A stretch of DNA of 64,000 bases from Streptomyces xanthophaeus (GTDB lineage: Bacteria > Actinomycetota > Actinomycetes > Streptomycetales > Streptomycetaceae), in contig NZ_JOFT01000034.1 of assembly GCF_000725805.1 (NCBI RefSeq), forward strand, positions 62,001 through 126,000. The letters are read 5' to 3'. A program made the translations under genes and the position numbers. Below are positions 17,451 through 25,843 of the stretch, piece after piece; within the stretch, counting starts at the first letter, position 1, and each line of letters opens with the position of its first letter. Below the pieces are notes generated by a model, which did not search any database, was not told where the DNA came from, and saw only the letters and a program-made list of their open reading frames with translations.

Positions 17451-18422
17451 ATGGCCGGGAACAGCCAGCGCAGGAACCGACGCACGTCCAACAAGAAGGG
17501 CGCGACGGTCGGCAGCGGTGGCCAGCGGCGCAAGGGCCTGGAAGGCAAGGGCCCCACGCCCAAGGCCGAGGACCGCAAGAAGCACAAGGCGAACCGCATC
17601 AGCAACGCCATCGCGCGCCAGGCCGCCAAGCGCCGCCCGGCCCCGCGCCGCGGCGGCCCCAAGGGCACCAGCGAGATGGTCGTCGGGCGCAACCCGGTCT
17701 TCGAGGCGCTGCGCGACGGCGTTCCCGCCACCACGCTGTACGTCCAGCAGTTCATCGACAACGACGAGCGGGTCCGCGAGGCCCTCCAGCTCGCGGCCGA
17801 GCGCGGCAACATCAACCTGATGGAAGCCCCGCGCCCCGAGCTCGACCGGATGACGAACGGGCTCAACCACCAGGGCCTGGTCCTCCAGGTCCCGCCGTAC
17901 GAGTACGCGCACCCGGAGGACCTCACCGCCGCCGCGTACGACAACGGCGAGGACCCGCTGATCGTCGCCCTCGACGGGGTCACCGACCCGCGCAACCTCG
18001 GTGCGATCGTCCGCTCCGTCTCCGCCTTCGGCGGCCACGGCGTGGTCATCCCCGAGCGCCGCGCCGCCGGCATGACCGCCGGTGCGTGGAAGAGCTCGGC
18101 CGGCACCGCCGCCCGCACCCCGGTCTCGCGCGTCACCAACCTGACCCGCGCGCTCCAGGACTACAAGAAGGCCGGCATCACCATCGTCGGCCTCGCCGCC
18201 GAGGGCACGCACACCGTCAACGACCTCGCCGAGCTCGCGGGCCCGGTCGTCATCGTCGTCGGCTCCGAGGGCAAGGGCCTGGGCCGGCTCGTCGGCGAGA
18301 ACTGCGACTACCTCGTCCGCATCCCGATGCCGGGTGGCGCCGAGTCGCTCAACGCCGGTGTCGCCGCGGGCGTCGTGCTGTACGAGGCGGCGCGCAGCCG
18401 CGCCAACCGTCCGCGCGCCTGA
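17451..18422 (+). CDS. rlmB: 23S rRNA (guanosine-2'-O)-methyltransferase, TrmH/SpoU family
   Basis: The first 75 residues are strongly basic ([36 protein letters not shown]), an RNA-contacting extension common in actinobacterial homologues. A substrate-binding domain begins at [15 protein letters not shown]. The SPOUT knot domain shows [34 protein letters not shown] and the final [19 protein letters not shown], the three SpoU motifs. The likely target is the conserved G2251-type position of 23S rRNA. It follows cysS by 95 bp across a hairpin. Confidence 0.9.
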   Translation: MAGNSQRRNRRTSNKKGATVGSGGQRRKGLEGKGPTPKAEDRKKHKANRISNAIARQAAKRRPAPRRGGPKGTSEMVVGRNPVFEALRDGVPATTLYVQQFIDNDERVREALQLAAERGNINLMEAPRPELDRMTNGLNHQGLVLQVPPYEYAHPEDLTAAAYDNGEDPLIVALDGVTDPRNLGAIVRSVSAFGGHGVVIPERRAAGMTAGAWKSSAGTAARTPVSRVTNLTRALQDYKKAGITIVGLAAEGTHTVNDLAELAGPVVIVVGSEGKGLGRLVGENCDYLVRIPMPGGAESLNAGVAAGVVLYEAARSRANRPRA

Positions 18423-18465
18423 GCTCTGCCGAACGGCCTACGGTCCGTGACCCGTGAGCGTGTCT

Positions 18466-18486
18466 CCCCGCCCGTTTCGGGCGGGG
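18466..18486 (+). terminator. Hairpin terminator after rlmB
   Basis: CCCCGCCCG (18466-18474) and CGGGCGGGG (18478-18486) form a 9-bp perfect stem with a TTT loop. Confidence 0.75.
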
Positions 18487-18560
18487 CGACTTGATCTTGA
18501 CGGGTCTCGGACAGATCCCTGATGTCAAGGCAGTGTCCTAAACACTGATCACTCGGTTAG

Positions 18561-20099
18561 ATGAGTGTGGACACCAGAACGTCAGGGTTCGACGACCAGC
18601 CCGCGCTGAGCATGGTCAAGGTGCCGTGCGACCCCGCACAGGTCATCGTCAACCACGCCAGCTTCCGCGTGCGGCTCGCACCGAGCCCGAGCGCGCGTTC
18701 CAAGCCCGCGAACGCCCCCGGGAGAGCCCCTGTGCTCGGCGGCGCCGTGGTCGCCGCGGCCGGGGCCACCCGCCGCCGGGCCCCCGTCGTCTGGAGCGGC
18801 AAGTCGGACGCCGGCGACGCCGCGGCCATGGGCGGACTGCTCCAGGCGGTACGGGAGGCCGGGAGAGGCGCCGACTCGTACGACGGCGGCGCCACCCAGG
18901 TCATCCCGCGCATCGACCTGGCGCACGACCTCGCCGAGGACACCCTCGCCTCTCCGACCGTCATCGGCCAGCGCACGTACGGGGACCCGGACGAGACGCG
19001 TCCGCTGGCCGCCGTACGGGACCTGCCGTACGGCGGGGGCTACCCGGACGGGCCGCCCGACGCCGGGTCCGACGCCCGGCGGGGCGGCTCCGACGCCCGC
19101 GGCCAGGCCTCGTACTACCCGGGCCGCCGGATGAACCTCGGCGTCGTGCTGCTCCCGCTGCGCGTCTTCCTCGGCTTCATCTCCATCTACGCCGGCATGG
19201 GCAAGCTGTGCGACCCCGTCTACTTCGACGGCGGCGAACGCGGCTCCATGGTCACCTGGCTGCACACCCTGAACCCCTGGGCGCTGGCCGAGCCGCTGCG
19301 GGACTTCGCGCTCGCGCACCCGGTGGGCGCCGGGCTCACCGTGGCCTTCCTCCAGGTCATCGTCGGCGTGCTGACGGTGTTCGGCCTGTGGCAGCGGTTC
19401 GCGGCCTGCTTCGGTGCGCTGCTGTCGGCCGCGCTGCTGATGACGGTGAGCTGGAAGACCGTCCCCGCCTACGACGCGCCCGACATCATCTACCTCGCCG
19501 CCTGGTCCCCGCTGATCATCGCGGGCGCCCCGGTGTACTCCCTCGACGGGCGGCTCGCGGGCGAGGCCTGGCGCACGCTCGGGCCGCGCTCCGAGATCTG
19601 GCGGCTGCGGCGGCGCGTCCTGCGGCGCGGTGCCGTCATGGCCACCGTGGTGTGCGGGCTGACCCTGCTCGTCGGTTCGCTGCTCGGCGGGGCCGTCCGC
19701 TCCACCACCGTGGTCACCGTGCCCGGGCCCGGGCAGCCCCCGACCAACTACCTGCCGGGTACGCCGCTGCCGCAGAGCCCGGCCCGGCAGCCGCAGCAGC
19801 AGCCCTCGCAGCAGCCGTCGAAGGCGGCGCAGCCCTCGGCGACCCCGAGCGAGCCCGCCGCCAAGTCGGGACGCGGGTCTTCGAGCGGCCCGGCCCGGGA
19901 GACCGCCGGGACCGGCTCCGGTTCCCCGACGGCGACCCGCGGCACGACCGGTGCGCAGACCCCGCGCAGCACGCCGCGCCAGTCCGCCCCGCAGAAGCCG
20001 CCGTCCTCCTCCGCGGGTTCGGGCAGCGGCGGCAGCACGGGCGGCAGCAGCACCCCGGCCAAGCCGAAGCCCGGCCTGGTCGGAGGCCTCCTCGGCTGA
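18561..20099 (+). CDS. DoxX-family membrane protein with long disordered ends
   Basis: The 512-residue protein has about 190 mostly polar residues, then a four-helix DoxX region (MNLGVVLLPLRVFLGFISIYAGMGKL in outline, residues about 193-330, with LTVAFLQVIVGVLTVFGLWQR and ALLMTVSWK). A further helix follows a basic stretch (RRVLRRGAVMATVVCGLTLLVGSLLGGAV), then about 120 residues of Pro/Ser/Gln/Gly low complexity. DoxX proteins are small quinone- or redox-linked membrane proteins; the extensions are unusual and may reach into or across the wall. The function in Streptomyces is unknown. An ATG at 18561 gives MSVDTRTSG. Confidence 0.8.
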   Translation: MSVDTRTSGFDDQPALSMVKVPCDPAQVIVNHASFRVRLAPSPSARSKPANAPGRAPVLGGAVVAAAGATRRRAPVVWSGKSDAGDAAAMGGLLQAVREAGRGADSYDGGATQVIPRIDLAHDLAEDTLASPTVIGQRTYGDPDETRPLAAVRDLPYGGGYPDGPPDAGSDARRGGSDARGQASYYPGRRMNLGVVLLPLRVFLGFISIYAGMGKLCDPVYFDGGERGSMVTWLHTLNPWALAEPLRDFALAHPVGAGLTVAFLQVIVGVLTVFGLWQRFAACFGALLSAALLMTVSWKTVPAYDAPDIIYLAAWSPLIIAGAPVYSLDGRLAGEAWRTLGPRSEIWRLRRRVLRRGAVMATVVCGLTLLVGSLLGGAVRSTTVVTVPGPGQPPTNYLPGTPLPQSPARQPQQQPSQQPSKAAQPSATPSEPAAKSGRGSSSGPARETAGTGSGSPTATRGTTGAQTPRSTPRQSAPQKPPSSSAGSGSGGSTGGSSTPAKPKPGLVGGLLG

Positions 20100-20119
20100 C
20101 CCTTCCGGCCGCCTGCGGG

Positions 20120-20155
20120 ACGGGGCCCGGCACGCACGAGCGTGCCGGGCCCCGT
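20120..20155. terminator. Bidirectional hairpin between convergent genes
   Basis: A perfect 16-bp stem (20120-20135 with 20140-20155) and an ACGA loop separate the DoxX gene and the nucleotidyltransferase gene. Confidence 0.85.
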
Positions 20156-20235
20156 CGTGCGTGGCGGGCGTTGCGCGGGCGCGCACGGACGAGAGGTACG
20201 GATGTCCGGGCTGCCGAACTGCCGTGTGAAAAGGC

Positions 20236-21003
20236 TCAGGACGCCGTCTGCGCGGCCAACTCCCGTGCGGCCTCGGTCAGGTCCTTGGCGGTGTCGATCG
20301 CCCGCCAGTAGGCCCCCTGGGGCAGCGGGAAGCCCGCCAGGCGCCGTTCGCGTGCCAGGCGGGGGAAGGTGGTGCGCTCGTGGTCCCCCAAGTCGGGGAG
20401 CAGCGCGGCGAAGTCGGTCCCGAAGACGTACACGCCGGCGTTGATCAGATAAGGCGACGGCGGGGACTCGATGAAGTCCAGCACCTGCCCGAACTCGTTG
20501 GTCTCCACCGCCCCCCAGGGGATGCGCGGCCGGGCCAGGGCGAGGGTCGCCGTCGCGTCGCGTTCGGCGTGGAAGGCGGCCATCTCCCGCAGCGAGAAGC
20601 GGGTCCAGATGTCGCCGTTCGTCGCGTACCAGGGCTGCTCGGGGTGCGGGAGGTGGCGCGCGGCGTACTTGAGGCCGCCGCCCCGCCCCAGCGGCTCCGC
20701 CTCGACCACGGTCGTCACGCGCAGCGGCAGCCGCGCCTGCGCGAGCCATTCCTGGAGCACCTCGGCGAGGTGGCCGCAGGAGACCACGGCGTCGGTGACG
20801 CCCTCGGCGGCCAGCCAGGCCAACTGGTGCCCGATGATGGGCAGTCCGGTTCCCGGGATCTCCACCATCGGCTTCGGGCGGTCGTCCGTGTACGGCCGCA
20901 GCCGCGACCCCTGGCCGCCCGCCAGGACGACTGCCTGGGTGGGTGCGGCGGGGAACGCGGCTGCGGAATGGGTGGGCCGGGGGGCGGGGGGCGCGTCGCT
21001 CAT
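20236..21003 (-). CDS. Sugar nucleotidyltransferase-like protein
   Basis: The NTP-transferase fold is evident: AVVLAGGQGSRLRPYTDDRPKPMVEIPG is the nucleotide-binding loop (residues about 24-50), with VVEAEPLGRGGGLKYA and the metal-binding NGD in ATNGDIW. The 255-residue length fits a minimal pyrophosphorylase or a GDP/CDP-sugar type enzyme without added C-terminal domain. It would activate a sugar phosphate for cell-surface glycan synthesis, but the specific sugar cannot be read. It is 28 bp downstream of the next gene on the same strand, so the two may form an operon. Confidence 0.82.
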   Translation of the reverse strand: MSDAPPAPRPTHSAAAFPAAPTQAVVLAGGQGSRLRPYTDDRPKPMVEIPGTGLPIIGHQLAWLAAEGVTDAVVSCGHLAEVLQEWLAQARLPLRVTTVVEAEPLGRGGGLKYAARHLPHPEQPWYATNGDIWTRFSLREMAAFHAERDATATLALARPRIPWGAVETNEFGQVLDFIESPPSPYLINAGVYVFGTDFAALLPDLGDHERTTFPRLARERRLAGFPLPQGAYWRAIDTAKDLTEAARELAAQTAS

Positions 21004-21031
21004 GGCGGCCAGGGTAGGGACGCGGTGTGCG

Positions 21032-21445
21032 TCAGCCCATGGAGGCGACGCCGGAGGCGTACGAGGTGTCGCACACGGGCCGTGCGACGGCCTGGGCCTT
21101 CGTCGGGCCGTAGACCTCGACGGCGGCCCGCCCGAGCGCCCGGGCGATCCCCACGCAGTGCTCGGCGAGCGACGGCCGCCGGTTGACCTCCTGCTGGAGG
21201 TGGGTGAGGACGTCGCCCGGCTCCTGGCCCGCGCGCAGCTCGTCGACGAGCTTGTCGCGCAGCACTTCCTGCGCGGCGCGCGGCTTCGCGGGGACGGAGA
21301 CGTCCTCGGCGGACGCGGTCAGGATCTGGGAGGACGAGGTGTCCGCCCAGGGGACCATGGTGACCGCGAGGGTCCCGGACAGGACCAGGACGACGGGCAG
21401 GACCAGGGCGAGGGAACGGCCGATACGGCGGGCAGTGTGGGTCAC
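21032..21445 (-). CDS. Small secreted protein of unknown function
   Basis: This 137-residue protein starts with a signal sequence or anchor (RRIGRSLALVLPVVLVLSGTLAVTMV). The exported part is mostly helical, with EVLRDKLVDELRAGQEPGDVLTHLQQEV, and contains two cysteines (EHCVGIARAL, RPVCDTS) that could form one disulfide. I do not recognise a named domain. The codon pattern is typical of the genome and the gene sits just upstream of the nucleotidyltransferase on the same strand. Confidence 0.65.
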   Translation of the reverse strand: MTHTARRIGRSLALVLPVVLVLSGTLAVTMVPWADTSSSQILTASAEDVSVPAKPRAAQEVLRDKLVDELRAGQEPGDVLTHLQQEVNRRPSLAEHCVGIARALGRAAVEVYGPTKAQAVARPVCDTSYASGVASMG

Positions 21446-21689
21446 GAGGGCGAGAGTAGCGCTCGGTGAAGATTTGGCGACATTTAGTCACTCGGTCGGG
21501 GGATGGTTCGACGTGGTTTTTCGAATAGGGGGTTGACGGACAGGGCCGAATGCCCGGTCTGCCAGGGTTCCTTCCGGGTCCGCGGGGCCCGTTCCGGGGC
21601 CCGTTCCGGGGGTGCTCCGGAGGCCTTCCGGCGGCTGCCGGAGCCGTACGGATCCCTGAGGAAGCCGCTCCCTGCGCCAACCGACGGGA

Positions 21690-21718
21690 AAGGGGCGCCC
21701 CTTGGCGGGACGCCCCTT
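21690..21718. terminator. Hairpin downstream of msiK
   Basis: AAGGGGCG (21690-21697) pairs with CGCCCCTT (21711-21718) across a 13-base loop, 21 bp past the msiK stop. Confidence 0.65.
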
Positions 21719-21739
21719 CGAACCCGTGCTGCGGCGCTG

Positions 21740-22834
<1,095 letters not shown>

Positions 22835-22882
22835 GGTGATGAATCCCTTCTACCGGCAGGAACGTGCCGGACGATCCGAGTG

Positions 22883-22898
22883 GAAGGTCTAGTCCAGT
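22883..22898. promoter_or_regulatory. dre-like site (DasR operator) upstream of msiK
   Basis: GAAGGTCTAGTCCAGT matches the DasR consensus ACTGGTCTAGACCAGT at 12 of 16 positions, with the central GGTCTAG intact. It lies in the msiK promoter region. A nearly identical sequence precedes nagK at 59441. Confidence 0.6.
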
Positions 22899-22999
22899 GA
22901 TCGGACTCCGCTCGACGCTACCCGGCGATCCGGCTCCTGTCAGCACCCCGGCAGGGGTGACTTCGGACTCTGTGCGATCTGTCGGACCCGGCTGCTTGG

Positions 23000-23695
23000 A
23001 TGACGCCCGTGACCGTGCCCCCGCGTCCCCGCGACGTCCACGAACTGATCCGCGTCCTGCCCGACCCAGAAGTCCTGCGGGACCGCTGCCGGGCGCTGGC
23101 CGCCCTGGAGGTGCTGATGGACGGGCGGTACGGCCGGTACTTCGACTACGACCCCGCGTGGGGCCCGGGGACCGGGGCCGCGCTGATGAACGACGTCGCG
23201 GGCGCCGAGTACGCGATCCTCTTCACGCCCGACGGGGTCTTGGGCCGCGGCTTCGACCACGAGTCCTCGATGAGCCCCTACACGAACGAGGGCATGGGCC
23301 TGTGGCCCGGCCTCGTGGACACCCTGCCGGAGGTGTTCCGGCCGCTGCTCCGGGACCCGGCCTTCTGCGACGACGAGGTGCAGGTGGCCACCGTGGTGTT
23401 CTGGCGCGAGAGCGCCGACACGGCCTGGCGGGCGGGACCGGTGGAACTCCCGGAGCCGGGCGACGACGGCACGGCCCACCTCTTCCACGTCCTGGCGGCC
23501 GGAACGCCGGAGGCCTACGCCGCCTTCGCCGGGCGCCGCCACGGCCGGGAGCCCGACCTCGATGCGGTCCGGCGGGTGTGGGACCTGCGCCCCCTGACGC
23601 AGGCGCAGGTCGTGGCGGTGAACCCGGCCATGACCCTCGCCCTGGCGGCTCCCGGCCTGCTGGTCACGGGGTATCCGGTGGCGCCGATAACGTGA
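23000..23695 (+). CDS. Conserved hypothetical protein
   Basis: This 231-residue soluble protein has no signal peptide and no motif I can tie to a reaction. Recognisable stretches are RDVHELIRVLPDPEVLRDRC, GRYFDYDPAWGPG, HESSMSPYTNEG and the Trp/Phe-rich VVFWRESADTAW. Strong third-position GC and a clean stop 42 bp before tRNA-Thr support a real gene. The pattern suggests a conserved Streptomyces protein of the kind annotated as hypothetical; SMI1/KNR4-like immunity proteins were considered but the key signature is not visible. Confidence 0.65.
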   Translation: MTPVTVPPRPRDVHELIRVLPDPEVLRDRCRALAALEVLMDGRYGRYFDYDPAWGPGTGAALMNDVAGAEYAILFTPDGVLGRGFDHESSMSPYTNEGMGLWPGLVDTLPEVFRPLLRDPAFCDDEVQVATVVFWRESADTAWRAGPVELPEPGDDGTAHLFHVLAAGTPEAYAAFAGRRHGREPDLDAVRRVWDLRPLTQAQVVAVNPAMTLALAAPGLLVTGYPVAPIT

Positions 23696-23719
23696 TGGCT
23701 AGGGGAATCGGCTGCTGTG

Positions 23720-23725
23720 TAGAGT
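23720..23725 (+). promoter_or_regulatory. -10 box (TAGAGT) for tRNA-Thr
   Basis: TAGAGT lies 12 bases before the mature tRNA 5' end, a normal distance for a short 5' leader. Confidence 0.45.
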
Positions 23726-23737
23726 GAGTGCGGCCCC

Positions 23738-23812
23738 GCCTCCTTAGCTCAGTCCGGCCAGAGCAACGCACTTGTAATGCGTAGGTCGTCGGTTCGAATC
23801 CGACAGGGGGCT
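23738..23812 (+). tRNA. tRNA-Thr (anticodon UGU)
   Basis: The cloverleaf folds by eye: acceptor GCCTCCT with AGGGGGC (one T-G wobble), D stem GCTC/GAGC, anticodon stem ACGCA/TGCGT with loop CTTGTAA and anticodon TGT, and T stem GTCGG/CCGAC with loop TTCGAAT. The discriminator base is T at 23812 and CCA is not encoded. The tRNA is intact: the integrated element restores its 3' half with its own attachment sequence. A terminator hairpin follows directly. Confidence 0.93.
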
Positions 23813-23822
23813 CTGCTGGAAA
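23771..23822. repeat. attL: 52-bp core within tRNA-Thr
   Basis: The sequence from the anticodon loop (CTTGTAATGCG...) through ten bases past the tRNA 3' end is identical to 39675-39726. One base later the copies differ by a single A, after which similarity continues through the hairpin. Confidence 0.95.
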
Positions 23823-23855
23823 GCCCAGCTCAGACGCTGTCTGAGCTGGGCTTTT
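23820..23855. terminator. Terminator of tRNA-Thr
   Basis: AAAGCCCAGCTCAGAC (23820-23835) pairs perfectly with 23839-23854 around a GCT loop, followed by T. It also faces the end of int at 23861. A second copy follows attR at 39725-39759. Confidence 0.85.
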
Positions 23856-23860
23856 CCGTT

Positions 23861-25270
23861 TCACCGGATCTTGCGTCGGCGCCGGGCGCGGGCCGCGCGG
23901 GTGCTCTCTGTCTCAGTTCTGGTCTCAAAGGAGGGCCCCGGAGCCGGTGCGGGAGCGGGTGCCGGGCCGGGCATGAAGGCCTCGCCCATCCGCCGCATGG
24001 CCTCGCGCGAGAGCTCGGAGCGGCCCTTCACATAGCGGCGCGTCTGGCTGATCTGGGTGTGCCGGAGGATCTCCATGATCGTGGGCATGTCGACCCCCAG
24101 CTCGTTGAGGATCGTCCCGGCCGTGTGACGGCTCCCGTCGTGCTGACGGCGGTCGCTGATGCCCGCCTCGCCCAGCAGGTCCTTGAACTCCTGCCAGTCG
24201 GCCCGTGGGTCCAGCGGCCGGCCGTCGGGGCGGGTGAACACCGCATCGTGCTCCTCCCACAGCACCCCGGCGGCCTGGCGCTGCTCGTCCTGCTTCGCCT
24301 TGTGCTCCAGGAGGTACGGCAGGAAGGGCGGAGGGATCGGGACGGGGTTCTGGCTCTTCTTCGTCTTGGGCCGGGTGAAGGCCAGGCCCCCGCCCTTCCG
24401 CTCGGGGCAGGCGCTGGCGTGCCGGCGGCAGGTCTTCGGGCACGGCGGCGGGCAGCCGCGGACGTAGCCCTTGTGCGCCGAGCAGTCGGGCTGGCACGGC
24501 TCGAACCGGTGGAGCCGCCCGCCGCAGGCCCGCGGGTCCTTGCAGCCGTGCTTCCAGGTGAGGCGCTGAAGCTGCCAGGCCGGGTGGAACACGCCCTGCT
24601 CCAGGTCGACGTACGGCCAGCGCAGCCCGAGGGCCTCGCCCTGCCGGAAACCCATGCCGACGCCGATCGCCCACCGCATGAACGTCGGGCGCTTCGCGGC
24701 CGCCGCCAGGAACGCTCGGGACTCCTCCCGCGAGAACGGGTTCGCCTCGGGCTGGTCCACGGACGGAGGGTCCACGAGCGTGGCCACGTTCTCGTTGATG
24801 ATCCGGCGCCGGTGGGCGATCTTTAGGGCCCGGGAGAGGATCCGGTGCACTTTCACCACGTGCGATGCCGCGCGGCCCTCCTCCAGCATGGCCGCGTACA
24901 TCACCTCCAGGTGCTCCGGAGCGAGCTTGTCGAGGCGGTGCCTGCCGACCCCGGGCACGATGTCGTTACGGGTCTTCGACCAGTAGTCGTCCAGGGACCG
25001 CGGCTTGAGCTTCAGGCTCGCGATCGTGGTCAGGTACGTCTCCATCCACTCCGCGACGGTCGGCTTACGCCCGGCCTTCGTGGCACGCCCCTCGTCCCGC
25101 AGCTTCTCCAGCTCGCGGACCTTCTTGGCGACCGCGGCTTCGGTCTTGGCCCGGCGGTGGCGTCGGTCGGGCCCTCCGTCCGACTTCAGACCCATCGTGA
25201 CGCGGCCGTGCCACCACCCGTCACTGCCGTAGTAGATCGACGACTCCAGGTTCGGCTTGCGGGTGCTCAT
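23861..25270 (-). CDS. int: Site-specific tyrosine recombinase (AICE integrase)
   Basis: The 469-residue integrase acts at the tRNA-Thr attachment site next to it. An AP2-like arm-binding start (SSIYYGSDGWWHGRVT) and a SAM-like core-binding domain (TVAEWMETYLTTIA to ALKIAHRRRIINENV) precede the catalytic domain. Catalytic residues are Arg199 in GMGFRQGEALGLRW, His367 and Arg371 in HDGSRHTAG, His394 in LRHTQISQ and Tyr403 in RRYVKG. The HDGSR spacing is one residue longer than the usual HxxR. A cysteine-rich insert with eight Cys lies at residues 233-278. The frame is open upstream, but ATG 25270 begins the normal MSTRKPNLES. Confidence 0.93.
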   Translation of the reverse strand: MSTRKPNLESSIYYGSDGWWHGRVTMGLKSDGGPDRRHRRAKTEAAVAKKVRELEKLRDEGRATKAGRKPTVAEWMETYLTTIASLKLKPRSLDDYWSKTRNDIVPGVGRHRLDKLAPEHLEVMYAAMLEEGRAASHVVKVHRILSRALKIAHRRRIINENVATLVDPPSVDQPEANPFSREESRAFLAAAAKRPTFMRWAIGVGMGFRQGEALGLRWPYVDLEQGVFHPAWQLQRLTWKHGCKDPRACGGRLHRFEPCQPDCSAHKGYVRGCPPPCPKTCRRHASACPERKGGGLAFTRPKTKKSQNPVPIPPPFLPYLLEHKAKQDEQRQAAGVLWEEHDAVFTRPDGRPLDPRADWQEFKDLLGEAGISDRRQHDGSRHTAGTILNELGVDMPTIMEILRHTQISQTRRYVKGRSELSREAMRRMGEAFMPGPAPAPAPAPGPSFETRTETESTRAARARRRRKIR

Positions 25271-25296
25271 GTGTTCCTGTGCTCCTCCATGCGGAA

Positions 25297-25325
25297 GGCG
25301 GCCCCCGGGACTCCCGGGGGCCGCC
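25297..25325. terminator. Hairpin between xis and int
   Basis: GGCGGCCCCCGGG (25297-25309) pairs perfectly with CCCGGGGGCCGCC (25313-25325) around an ACT loop. Its place between xis and int suggests attenuation, so that integrase is made in different amounts from the upstream genes. Confidence 0.65.
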
Positions 25326-25341
25326 TGTGGCTGCGCTGAGA

Positions 25342-25542
25342 TCAGACGGACTGCGGCGGGAGCTGGTCCACGAACGCGTCGATGTCGGACCGCTTGATCC
25401 GGCGGCACCGGCCGAGCTTGACGAAGGGGAGTTCGCCGGAGGCCATCAGTTCGTAGACGGTGGAGCGCCCGAGCCTGAGCAGCACGACGGCGTCCTTCAC
25501 CGTGCAGAGGACGGGGGCGGCGGACTTGGTGGCGGTGGTCAC
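25342..25542 (-). CDS. xis: Excisionase / helix-turn-helix DNA-binding protein
   Basis: This 66-residue protein carries a MerR/excisionase-type winged HTH: CTVKDAVVLLRLGRSTVYELMASGELPFVKLGRCRRIKRSDIDAFV in outline. Xis proteins bend attachment-site DNA to favour excision by Int. AGGAGG stands eight bases before the GTG at 25542, which is a strong ribosome-binding site. It lies directly upstream of int, as in pSAM2 and related elements, with a hairpin between them. Confidence 0.88.
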   Translation of the reverse strand: MTTATKSAAPVLCTVKDAVVLLRLGRSTVYELMASGELPFVKLGRCRRIKRSDIDAFVDQLPPQSV

Positions 25543-25605
25543 TACTGCTGCCTCCTAGGCAATCGATCAGGGGGCCGCCTTGGCCTTCCCTGGGATCCGC
25601 AACAT

Positions 25606-25843
25606 CCGCCACACCGCAACACCGCTGGTCAGAGGCTTGGATTTGTGGCGGATCGGGATTCTGTGGCGGATAGGTGCCGCCACACGCGGGGTGTGGCGGC
25701 ACCGGGTGGTCGCGGGGGCTATCCGGCGACGGGGAAGAGCTGTGTGGCGGTTTCCGCGTGCGTGTGGCGGATGGCTGTGGCGGTATCCGCCACAGATTCA
25801 CCCCCTCTGACCTGCGGTGTGGCGGCTGTGGCGGCTGTTGCGG
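25606..25843. repeat. Iteron-like cluster of TGTGGCGG repeats, candidate AICE origin
   Basis: Eight direct copies of TGTGGCGG start at 25644, 25662, 25692, 25743, 25763, 25776, 25818 and 25827. Three inverted copies CCGCCACA start at 25606, 25677 and 25787, and TGTTGCGG at 25836 differs by one base. The cluster spans the intergenic region upstream of xis and the last codons of the DUF3631 gene. The density suggests binding sites for a replication protein, or arm sites for Int/Xis. Confidence 0.75.
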
